Part shown: piece after piece, positions 11,566 to 43,614 of the stretch | Numbering within the stretch: position 1 is the stretch's first letter | How the letters are laid out: every line of letters starts with the position of its first letter | Assembly: GCA_003260075.1 (NCBI GenBank) | Contig: QLIY01000230.1 | Span: 123,856-187,855 of the forward strand | DNA from: Phallusia mammillata | Lineage: Eukaryota > Chordata > Ascidiacea > Phlebobranchia > Ascidiidae | DNA length: 64,000 nt | Direction of reading: 5' to 3' | Made by a program: the position numbers and the translations under genes | The notes under the pieces: model-generated | Told to the model about the DNA's origin: nothing | The model's input: the letters and a program-made list of their open reading frames with translations, nothing else | The model's database searches: none

Positions 11566-12293
11566 CGTATTCGGAGATCGGTAACTCCAAAGGGATTTCA
11601 GAAGACTTCTTCACATTGAGTGCAACGTTTTTACGTCAATTTTCTTCAAATAAAAGGCTTCCGCAGTAAACAATGCCCTCTAGTCTTTCTTTACCAAGAA
11701 CAAAACGCACGTCGGTAGTTGTTAAAATTACATTATTTTTACAAGTACGGGTACTTTAACGCAACCCAGAACGAAAACAGATAATGGCAACTAAAAAGCA
11801 GAAAAAAGTAAAAAATATTATTTCTTTATGGTGGTAAAATAATAACGCAAACAATTTAATTTGATCACAAAGCGTTGGAGCCCAATTTCTTGTTCATTTT
11901 TTTGTTTTAGATCTTTGAAAACAAAATTGGTTTATGGTTCCTGAAACGTTGTGATGTTAAAGATCTGCTATGTTTGTTGTGGTTATCGTTGGCAACTTTG
12001 ATCGGGACTGGATTTGAATTTGCGTTTTGTGTATTCGTGCCAAAACTTAGATTTACAATGTAAATAGTGCACATTACCATATTTATCGCACAAAGATTTA
12101 TGGTAGCACTTTTTTATTACATTCGCAAAGTAGAAAATGGTTTCTTAATCACATGCTGCATTTTAAAGTCTGTTTTAATGTTTTGCTCTTCAAGGTTTGG
12201 GTATGTATGTATGGAAAGCATAAGCATATTTTACAACTTATTTAAACTGTTAAGAAGTTCAGATTCTGTTAGTTATACAGTTTATAGTTAATA
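11566..12293. other. Intergenic region upstream of mrpl42
   Basis: AT-rich sequence between the mrpl42 start and the Helitron-like element. It should contain the mrpl42 promoter, but no clear core element was found. Confidence 0.4.
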
Positions 12294-13466
12294 ATTATGG
12301 GTCCCCTTCCCTGAAGGGGACTCGTATTGATTTTACTCGAATTGTTTTTTGTTTTTTTCTTCCCAAAGTTTGTCCGACTCGTTTTTCCATCAAATGTTTG
12401 ATGGACTTGGCTGAAATTTACACAGATGGTAGATATAGTTATGTAGATGTGCATCCCACTTTGTTTTTGTTGATAACCCCAGTATTTACCCCGCTTGCCC
12501 CCTAAAATGGGTGTGTTTACCCAAAGTTCGTCCGACTCTTTTTTCCATCAAATGTTTGATGGACTTGGCTGAAATTTACACAGATGGTAGATATATTCAT
12601 GTAGATGTGCATCCCACTTTGTTTTTGTTGATAACCCCAGTATTTACCCCGCTAGCCCCCTAAAATGGGTGATTTTTTAAACAGTGTCAGAATTGGCTGA
12701 AATTTGGATTTCTTGTATAGTATGCCATTTATAGGTGTCGATTGTTGTGTTCAACCCTGTAGTCCTAACATTTACCCCACAAGCCCCTAAAGTGTAAAAC
12801 GTATTTGTATGTTACTGGGCACCACAAACGAAAGATTTCTTTGGAGCAATAGTGTTACAAGGGCAACCAGTTGTATGTTGCTCGTTGGTGGGTTGCTTGG
12901 TGGTCGTTTTTGCGCCATGGCAGTTAGGGGCTTGTTAACAGCCCTATGACGTCAGAAACATTAACGGTTGTTGCTCAAAACACCTCTAGTGGTCGAAATT
13001 TTAAACATTGGCGGATTGGGCTGAAATTTTGCAGTACTATTGATTGAGTCATTGTGGTTTTTATATATTTTTTAGTTTGTGTGTCGAACCCAATTAGTTG
13101 CCCTACTAGCCCCCTAAAATGGGTCAGTTTTTTAAAACGTTAAATAGGACATACTTCAAACAATATCTGGGGTGAATCTAATTTTATAGTTTGTATTCTA
13201 CATAGTATTATTATTTAAGCCCAGTGCCGATCACTGTGTTTTACCTTACAACACCCGACTTTCTCATGGTTATCTCTTGAATTGCATTATTTTCAACTTT
13301 GCATGTGTGGGGACCCATGAGTTTTTGCCTGCAGAAACGACTAAAGTTATAAAAGACGATGGCTAATATGGGACCCAATACAAAATAAGCATAGGAAATA
13401 TATTTATGTTTTAAAATAGGTTATAGTGTATATGCAAGGGCAATATGTGCTAAGCCACCCTTCTAG
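12294..13466 (+). mobile_element. Helitron-like non-autonomous element, copy 1
   Basis: About 1173 bases, nearly identical to 54362-55530. Starts ATTATGGGTCCCC, followed by a hairpin (GTCCCCTTCCCTGAAGGGGAC). It contains two tandem copies of a roughly 150-base unit (AAATGTTTGATGGACTTGGC) and a perfect CRE at 12947-12954. It ends AAGCCACCCTTCTAG, with T as the next base. CTRR followed by T is the Helitron 3' rule, but the expected 5' TC is not seen, so the class is tentative. GGGGACCCAT at 13312-13321 is the complement of the start and could instead mark an inverted terminus. No coding capacity. Confidence 0.7.
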
Positions 13467-13595
13467 TTGAATTTGAAGTTTTTTTTACTTTATAAAGCTC
13501 TAAATAACATTGTTTTAATAGATTTTGTTGTTTTAAAAGCTTATCAGAAGTTTGTAAACATTACTTCAAGTTAAAGTGAATTTAATAACTGCAAC

Positions 13596-14087
13596 ATGGA
13601 AGCTATTGATATGTCTGTTGAAGAGATGGAGTTTACTGTTGAATTAAATCAAATGTCAGAAGAAAGTAGAAGATTTGATGACATTATTGGGACAATTGAA
13701 GAAATTATCATGAGCGATACATTTCAAGAGATCCAGCATGGTTTTATGGAAAAATACTATCTGGAGTTTGAAGACACTGAAGAAAACAAGTTCATATACA
13801 CTGACATTTTTCAAGAATACTCATCAATCATAGAAAAGTACTTGGAGTCTGAATTGAAACAGCGCATTCCCTGGTTTTCAATGAGCAAGTTTTCATCATC
13901 TTTGAATTCACACAAAGATGAAATAACCGAAGACATTTTTGAAATGTTTTTAACCTTTACTGATTTTCTTGCTTTTAAGGAAATGTTCCTGGACTATCGA
14001 TCAGAAAAAGAGGGCAGAAATATTGACTTGAGTCAAAACTTTGTAGTACATTCTTTGGTACCTGCATGTACTGTTACCTCAAGTTAA
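13596..14087 (+). CDS. arl2bp: ADP-ribosylation factor-like 2-binding protein (BART)
   Basis: Single uninterrupted 163-codon frame, full length for the family. The BART domain covers nearly the whole protein: FDDIIGTIEEIIMSDTFQ at 28-45, then KYYLEFEDTEENKFIYTDIF at about 54-73, FTDFLAFKEMFLDYRSEKEG at about 127-146. BART binds GTP-loaded ARL2 (and ARL3), acts in cytosol, mitochondria and ciliary basal bodies, and helps retain STAT3 in the nucleus in vertebrates. The start is the first ATG in frame and aligns with the family's N-terminus. Vertebrate genes have several introns; this copy has none. It could therefore be a functional retrocopy, or the introns may have been lost. No flanking poly-A tract or target duplication is obvious. 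Confidence 0.93.
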   Translation: MEAIDMSVEEMEFTVELNQMSEESRRFDDIIGTIEEIIMSDTFQEIQHGFMEKYYLEFEDTEENKFIYTDIFQEYSSIIEKYLESELKQRIPWFSMSKFSSSLNSHKDEITEDIFEMFLTFTDFLAFKEMFLDYRSEKEGRNIDLSQNFVVHSLVPACTVTSS

Positions 14088-16126
14088 CCCCCGCATGTTG
14101 ATCTATGTTTCCATCCTTTGCCAAGGTAACGTGCGGCTGTGTACCTGTAAATCACCTCTAACGTGCCACTGCTTGTAACTAATGTTATACTGCAGTGTAA
14201 ATATATGCACATTACCTTAACATATTAAATGTTTCTACTTGCTTCCGTCATGGCATATACATTATATATTATATTGAATCCACTTTTTGGTGCTTTAATG
14301 TTTGTATTTGACTAACCTGTTACTTTTTTGGTGAGTTGCATTTTCTTCAGATTTTGTTACAGTTGGTTGCTTCATGTTTTATACTTCGTATTTTCTGTAA
14401 ATACATTTTCCAATGCTTTAAGTGTGGCAGTGTGGAATTTTTTTTTATTTTGCTTGTTTATTCTACAAAAGTACAGAACTTTCATAAAAACTCGATTTTT
14501 TTATCAGTGTAACTTGATGAACCTGTTCATAACGGTGGAATATGTTTGTAACAAAGGTTATTTAGGAAAGTGGTAAACCAATATAATTAGGTCAGTTAAA
14601 CATTCCGGATGTAAACCGGATAACGTTTCTTTTTTACAACGCTTAGGCTCGTTAACAATTTATTGGGGGCATTGAGGTAAGCGGTGATTACATTACACCG
14701 GTCATTTGAAGAATTTACTTCCCTGAAAAGATCCAAGCAACGTGATATCCTTGTGTGTAAAAGATATATAAGAAACGTAGGGTTGCACAACTTCTAAATT
14801 GCCGGTAAAACTGAAAATGACCAGAAGTGTATGCAGCTTAAAAAATATCTGTTTTTTATGCATTGTGACATATATAGGGTAATACTTCACAATTTGAAAG
14901 ATGCTAACAGGCCGGAATTTGTCTTTTAGTATTACCACCCACTAAGCGTTAAGCACATACAAACTTGAAAACCCACGCTGTCCGGGAGTTAATTTTACGA
15001 TAACCGGAGTGGTTGTGAATCGAACAAAGTAAACAACTTCGTATTTAACGATGGTGCGTCCAACGACAAGATTTTGCCTTTGCGGTTTTTAAGGATGGGT
15101 TCAGGTATTCTTTATCTATTCACAACATATTTAAAACCGTTGGTAAACAAAAACGAAGAGAACATTCAAAAAGAGAATTTTTATTGTCCTACTACCCTAC
15201 TTTAACACGACATAAAGCGTAAAGTAAGCTATAAAGTCATCAACCGCCCGGGTCGAAACATTTTCGCGTTGCTGGTAAATCAGTTTAAACAACAGCTATA
15301 CTTTTATACATAAAAAAGAATGTAATATGAACATCAATTTATACTAGCCCTGAATTAAGCGTTTACGCAGACGAGCGATCACGACATACTTAAACACAAA
15401 TAGTAGGGTGCGCCAAACCTATTGAATATGCGTTATACCGAATCTGTCGCCGATTCGCCATAACGCCTTCAATGGGCCTGGTGTAGGCTACGATGAAAAA
15501 GACGTAGCGAACTAGTTGAGTAAATGGTCAATTGCATTGTTACACCAGCAACAGTTCCGTATCTGCAATAGAACTCACAAGTATAAAATTAAACGTTCTT
15601 GCATCTGGGATGAGGACGACAAACTTATAGTAATATAATATAAATTTGCTGGCACGAAATTTGCTTGGTTGCATAAATTTCTTCTTAATTGTCTTGCATG
15701 ATGTGTGAAAAACTCCTTTTGTTGCATTTCTTTTTTAGCTTGAACCGTTATGCGAATTACGCAAGAACCAGCATGATTAAAAAAAATCCCCCTATGAACG
15801 AAAACACAAGAAACGTGTTGCAGTTGCAGTTGCATCTTTACTTATTTGTCGTTTTGTAATGCAAGTGGCAGGACTAATCAAGTTTGTCTCATGTGCTACT
15901 TGTCTCATGTGCACGACATAACAATTTTGCGTGTGTTGTTTTTATGTTTTTTTGATCATTATGTACACACAGTTAAGCAATATTTAGGTATTGTATTGAG
16001 TTTAATTTGGAATGTTACCATTCTTAGCAGTAAAATTTAAATTAATTATATTGTAGTTTTGGCAAAATGAGAAAAGAGTAAAATTAAAACTAATTCCTAC
16101 TCCTGTCAACGAAAAATCAGAACAAT
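14088..16126. other. Intergenic region arl2bp-mybbp1a
   Basis: No convincing gene. It holds the arl2bp 3' untranslated region and the mybbp1a upstream region. At about 15420-15500 is a piece of the family 1 SINE body (ACGCCTTCAATGGGCCTGG). Confidence 0.45.
14224..14229 (+). terminator. Poly(A) signal of arl2bp (ATTAAA)
   Basis: ATTAAA variant signal about 135 bases after the arl2bp stop codon. No AATAAA is closer. Confidence 0.35.
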
Positions 16127-38536
<22,410 letters not shown>

Positions 38537-38549
38537 ATTTGTTTGGGTA

Positions 38550-38555
38550 AATAAA
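38550..38555 (+). terminator. Poly(A) signal of mybbp1a
   Basis: AATAAA 14 bases after the mybbp1a stop codon. A very short 3' untranslated region would result. Confidence 0.5.
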
Positions 38556-39270
38556 TTTCGAACCTCCCAAAAACGTATGTCCTGCTTATGAATTGACAGT
38601 AGGTATTTGATTTCATTAATAGCCCCATGCAATGATTTGAGCGTGGCCTTTCAAGTACGGCCCCAGAGTCGAACTTTTCGTACATTAGAATTTTCTCCCC
38701 AAACCCCGTATCCTGATCTAAAAAAATCAGAAGCTTCGGTACGCCTTGGTTTACGTAGTTTGACTTAATTAAACCACCTGACCTTCACAGGTGACCTCGG
38801 GTAAGCTGCTGTAGTGGGTTTGAATCCTATACTGAATCATGGGTGCTGACAGGCCCGAAAATGAGAATACAAAACCCGCCCTAAACCAGACTTTGAAACA
38901 ACGAAGCCCAAATTAAAGCTGGTGTAAAGTCAGAATTTCTTTAAACTTTGCAACTCTGTACGGCGCGGTTGGAAAATCGTCATGAACAGTGAATGTAAAA
39001 AATAACAATGATCAGAAAAAACGCCTGTTGTTGCTATACCAACCCATTTGTCTGCAGTACCGAACACAACCAAGGTTCAGTTCAGTGTGCAAGTTTTATT
39101 AAAATCTCTGGAAAAAAATCAAAACGCAAAGACAGAGGCAGGAATAACAGTCGTTGGCCAGTGACGTTATAATAAGCTCTTTATGTACAAAAAATCGCAT
39201 GTAGCACAATCGGAGACAGCTTTCATCAGAGTACAGTTTGACGCAGCGGCTTAACCCTTAGAAACCACTA
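38556..39270. other. Convergent 3' intergenic region mybbp1a / nfya
   Basis: About 700 bases between two converging genes. Contains a possible SINE-like piece (GTGGGTTTGAATCCTATAC at about 38815, box B-like) and the nfya poly(A) signal. No gene seen. Confidence 0.4.
39095..39100 (-). terminator. Poly(A) signal of nfya
   Basis: TTTATT on plus (AATAAA on minus) about 170 bases downstream of the nfya stop codon. Confidence 0.45.
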
Positions 39271-42223
39271 TCAGTCGTTGCTCGTGGTTTGAAAAAATCC
39301 ATCTTTTGGGTGAGCAACACCCAGCGGTTCAGAGGTCTCGATTACCAAGTTGACACTGTTTCGATTAGTAACTTGACCTTCTTGAACATTTGATTCCAAA
39401 AGATTATTTAGCATAACGTTGTCTGTGGTCCTTGCGTCAAACTGAAGCATGCTATTGTCTGGTAACAGGTTTTTGTTTTTGGTTTGATGACTGTAGGTTA
39501 AGGTCTGGACGTTACTGCTGGTTACAATGCCTTTTGTGTCCATTGATCCGTTTAGAAGACCACATTCTTCATCCTAAATAGGTTTACTTTGTTACACAAA
39601 GCCAGAGCGCACACACAAAAACAGTTGTTATGTCTATCTAGTTGTCAATATAGACATAAAGAAACAAAATGCCTTTGGTCAAAAGACAGACCAAGTATGT
39701 GCAGAAATGTTAAGATTTATACACATGTCATGCTACACAGACGCCAACGAATGTTGACTGTTCTGATGTTTAAAGAGCATCTGCATGGCTTTTTGTGGAC
39801 TTAAAAAATGCTCTTGTGTGACAACCACAATGTTGTAATTATGGTGCCTCAGACGTTGGACTATAACAGTACTTATACATTTACCACAAACAACTCTTGT
39901 CATAAAATGTGGTTTGCAGATATATTTTAAAGGTTTGCATATGACAACATCAATGTCAACACTGCACCAATGTATTATTAACATAGGGCTTAACGCCTTG
40001 GCTTTGACATGTAAGAAATGGTGGTGACATGATGCAGCACATCAGAAAGGGATAATGTAAAATGGTATTTTAACATGTTTGTAACGTCGCCCAATATGCT
40101 GTACATATGACTTAATACCTACTTGTTAATCAAACCACCAATTTACTTGACAATAGCATGACTTACTTTTACAGCACCAGAATTAAATCTTCCACCATTT
40201 CCACGATTTCTCATCATCGCATGTTTATGCCTCGATTCATGCAAATATTTCTGAAAGTACAAGGTTATTAAAACCCCATTGTTGCAGTTGCAGACACAAT
40301 CAAAGCATTAATCTTTTACATACTTTCCGTTCCTTGGGCAGCCTTCCTTCTGCTTCCAATTTCGCTCTTGCTTGCCTTCTTTTTAATATCCTGTGATACT
40401 GTTTGGCATTTACATATAGTGGCTCCTCTTCAAGAACCTCTGTTTGACCCCCAGTAGTTTGCGATACCAAGCGCTGCAAGCCACTATTTCCATTTGGAAC
40501 CATCTAAAAAACCTTCAGTTAAAGCCAAAATAACAAGGAACTGAAACAAGAATATACTGGATATCAAGTGTTTCGAAACCCTCAAGTTTAGTTTCCAGTT
40601 TCATTTTTGGCAAATCAATGTTTCCTATTATGTGCCATTAAATGCTGCATTGTTTTAAGAACTGATTAAAAGATGGCTGTATGTTATGGGTACATTTAGG
40701 TTCAAAGAAAAGGGTATAGTGGCCAAGATCAACTGACATACAACACCATGAATATACAATATAAAAAATATTTTTTAACTGCAAAATTGATTACAGGTTA
40801 CTAGTCTTTTTCGCTATCACATGGTGATTACATTTTTCGGCATGCGTGTGCGCACACCTGTACCCCGAGCATGGCAGATAAATTAGCTAGTGATATACAA
40901 CTAAGTACAACACTACACTTAAGTACTCGGTAATCGTACTCGGTATCGAAGGTATATACATGTGGTACTCGTACTCGGTACTCGCTTCAAAATCTGGTAT
41001 CGTCCCATCACTACAGGTTACATTTTAAATGTAAAACTTTGGCTTTGCAAGACAGTTTATTATTATGTCTTCAAATACAGCTAACAACTCTTGTAGTTTA
41101 AAAAAGCATGCAAAATGTTGTTTAAAAAAGAAAAACTGCATGCAACAAGCAGTGCTTACCATTATAATACCGCCACTTTGTACATTGCCTGCCAAGTTCA
41201 CAGAACCCGCAGGTGAAATAACGGAAGAGTTGTTGTTGGCGGAATTGACTTGTTGCAAAACAACAGCCCCACCTTGACCAACGGACTGCACATTATTTCC
41301 AACCACCTACAAATACGTGTCAATAGTTTTTAACTCTTTGTTTTAACAATAACAACAGTTTTCACTTTTCGGTTCAATGTGACATTTTTGTCTAGAATCC
41401 TGTTGTTGCAAAGGTATTAAATATCACTACATATATATGTATCCTTTTTGAAATGCAAATTACCTGAACAAGTTGAGGTGTGTTTGAACTGGTCCCATCT
41501 GCTTGCAACAAAACTTGAGCGACCCCATTTTGCTGCATTTATAAAGTACATGTTTTACATTGTAACTCAGAACTTCTTACGTAGCTGATTAATGCAATAA
41601 AAAGCAGTGACACTACCCAAGTGCTATAAAGGAACAAACATGTACAAATTCACAAGTACCTGTGGCTGGGTTGGCTGTTGTATAACAAGCTGTGCTCCAG
41701 CATTGTTTCCCTGCAGTTGCAGCCCATTAGAAGTTTGCACAAGTTGAAGTGTATTTGCAAGGTTTTGTGTTAAAACTGGAGCATTGCTGGAGGAAATGTT
41801 CTGTCAATAATGGTTACAGTTAGTGGTGTTTTATTTGGTGGAGTAAGTCAGTTATTATTACCGAAACACTCTGGTTGTTGTTTTGTATCACAAGCGAAGG
41901 CTGCTGAGTTGGTTGTTGAGTAAGTGAATTTCCATTCATTGCAACCAGCTGCAAAAAAATTACAAAATTAAAAAAAAGCCACAAAGTAAATTGGATTCAA
42001 ACGTTATAAAACATAAACTGTTAAGATTTTTTTCTGCATTCATGCTAAGTTAAATTTACAATGCGCAGTGGTGACCCATTACCAAAACAAAAACCTGCTA
42101 TCTTTTTGTTTGTGTGCCGACCTGGTAGGTTTGTTGGCCATTAGGTCCAGTTGTTTGAAGCAGTTGTGCCTGGATTGACTCTCCACCAGAATTGCCAAGC
42201 AGGAGGGAATTTTGTCCATCCAT
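39271..42223 (-). CDS. nfya: Nuclear transcription factor Y subunit alpha (NF-YA / CBF-B)
   Basis: Eight exons on the minus strand: 42223-42122, 41948-41862, 41800-41660, 41532-41464, 41306-41160, 40503-40324, 40250-40167, 39573-39271. All are in phase 0, giving 370 residues. The N-terminal 180 residues are Gln-, Asn- and Val-rich, as in the family's activation domain (LAGNVQSGGIIM near its end). Residues 207-242 are the subunit-association helix (EEEPLYVNAKQYHRILKRRQ) and linker. Residues 243-264 are the DNA-contact part with YLHESRHKHAM and GNGGRF, split by the last-but-one intron between KERK and KYLHE. NF-YA joins the histone-fold pair NF-YB/NF-YC and recognises CCAAT in nuclear promoters. 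The tail of about 100 residues after the conserved core is longer than the roughly 40 usual in vertebrates and is not recognisable. The exon 1 donor GTCGGC is weak. Divergent from the TBC1D2-like gene. Confidence 0.93.
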
Positions 42224-42799
42224 GTTCTGGTTCCAACCTAAACACATTATTTACTCACAATTATGTTCTAACAAACAGGAAGTGCGCTTTTCAACTGTTT
42301 CTGTTTGTACTTTAACAGTTGGGAAAAAGAAGAGTGAACTATTGCGATCAACTTGACTCAGACAATATATCAGATTAGCATGGAAAGAATTCATTTCAAA
42401 AACTGGAAGTTTATGTAATGGAACGTTTTTAACTGTTTGAGACTTTGAGTAAAACGTTTTTGACCTATTTTTTCATGACTAAACGTCTCGCATATCAAAT
42501 GAACGGAACTGGGTTCTACCAAGTATTTAATGAAATTTCTAAACAACCAATTAACTGTTTAAAACTGGAAAGGCCTTGTTGTTAAACTTACATCGATAAC
42601 TCCATTAACATACCATTTTATAATAAATTGGAAATTCTTCCTTTTCCAAAACTTCATTTTAAAACTTGCACAGCTACGTTTAAACTTCAAAAGTTCGAGG
42701 AAATGGTATTTACACACCACAACATTCAACATTCGTCCCCAAATGTGTACTTACCGATAAATGGTTGAAATCCAGATACTATTTTTCAAAGCCTCTCTG

Positions 42800-42804
42800 A
42801 TTGG
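42800..42804 (-). promoter_or_regulatory. CCAAT box (inverted, ATTGG)
   Basis: CTGATTGGATCGG, which on the nfya strand reads GATCCAATCAG, about 580 bases upstream of the nfya start codon. The flanking bases fit the NF-Y preference (CCAATCA). Confidence 0.4.
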
Positions 42805-42882
42805 ATCGGTGACTTTTCACCACGACGAATAGAAAATGGCCTCTTCGGCCTCCTGACCACTCAGCTGGCATTCATGTTTTAT

Positions 42883-42887
42883 CCAAT
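42883..42887 (+). promoter_or_regulatory. CCAAT box (ATCCAATCAC)
   Basis: Second NF-Y-type box, inverted relative to the first and 83 bases from it, in the nfya upstream region. Two boxes suggest NF-Y input, possibly autoregulation; function not shown by sequence alone. Confidence 0.4.
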
Positions 42888-42903
42888 CACAACGCACAGT
42901 GAA

Positions 42904-42913
42904 GTCACGTGAC
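42904..42913. promoter_or_regulatory. Palindromic E-box GTCACGTGAC
   Basis: Perfect USF/MITF/TFE-type site, 17 bases from the second CCAAT box. CCAAT plus CACGTG pairs are common in housekeeping promoters. Confidence 0.4.
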
Positions 42914-43614
42914 AAACCAGAACGCCTTGCAACTGTAGGTGTGATGCAATAACTTCTAAATGCAAATGACAAGTTTGTAAACATAACTTGACTTATAAAA
43001 ATACTGATTCTTGGGAATACAGACACTGACTTAAATAAATATTGGCTCGGTCAAAAACTCCCACAGAGTTTTATAATTTTTTACAAGGTGTTAAGACTGC
43101 CGTGCTTGTTGGCATATAATGAATACCTTATAAAGCCAATGCTTTAACACTCATTGTAGTCATAATTAAATAAACTAAAACCATGCCTTACCAGTATTAT
43201 TTACATACAATTTTAAGCTATGTCAGCGATCAAGCGGTCATCCTGATAGTTTTTTCGATTTGTTATTTTTGGGAGAGTCAATTATTAAAACATAATAAAC
43301 TGTGCGTTATGTTGGCCCAAACATTTTTGTTTTTTATTTTTTTCTCTTAAACTGAAATAACGATCACTTTGTTTTGTTTGCTTCCTATGACGCAACTGGG
43401 GAAACCCCCTGTCCAACTTTGCACTATTGCCCTATGTGGTTTTCCAATGAGTTGTGAATGTGATTAGGACTTAAAAACGTTTTGCCTTAACAGCCAAAAA
43501 TACTTGCCGCATAATTGATGTCGCTGTGTTGAATCCGTGTTTTTTGGGGGGCTGAACAGTTGAGCTGGATTTCTGGAATCTTTTGCTGCCTATGATTGAC
43601 CTCAATTATTTACT

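Larger units (their letters stand above)
42224..43614. promoter_or_regulatory. Divergent intergenic region nfya / tbc1d2
   Basis: Head-to-head spacing of 1.39 kb. Contains two CCAAT boxes and a GTCACGTGAC palindrome within 115 bases (42800-42913). It probably holds both promoters, and possibly a non-coding first exon of nfya. Confidence 0.45.
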
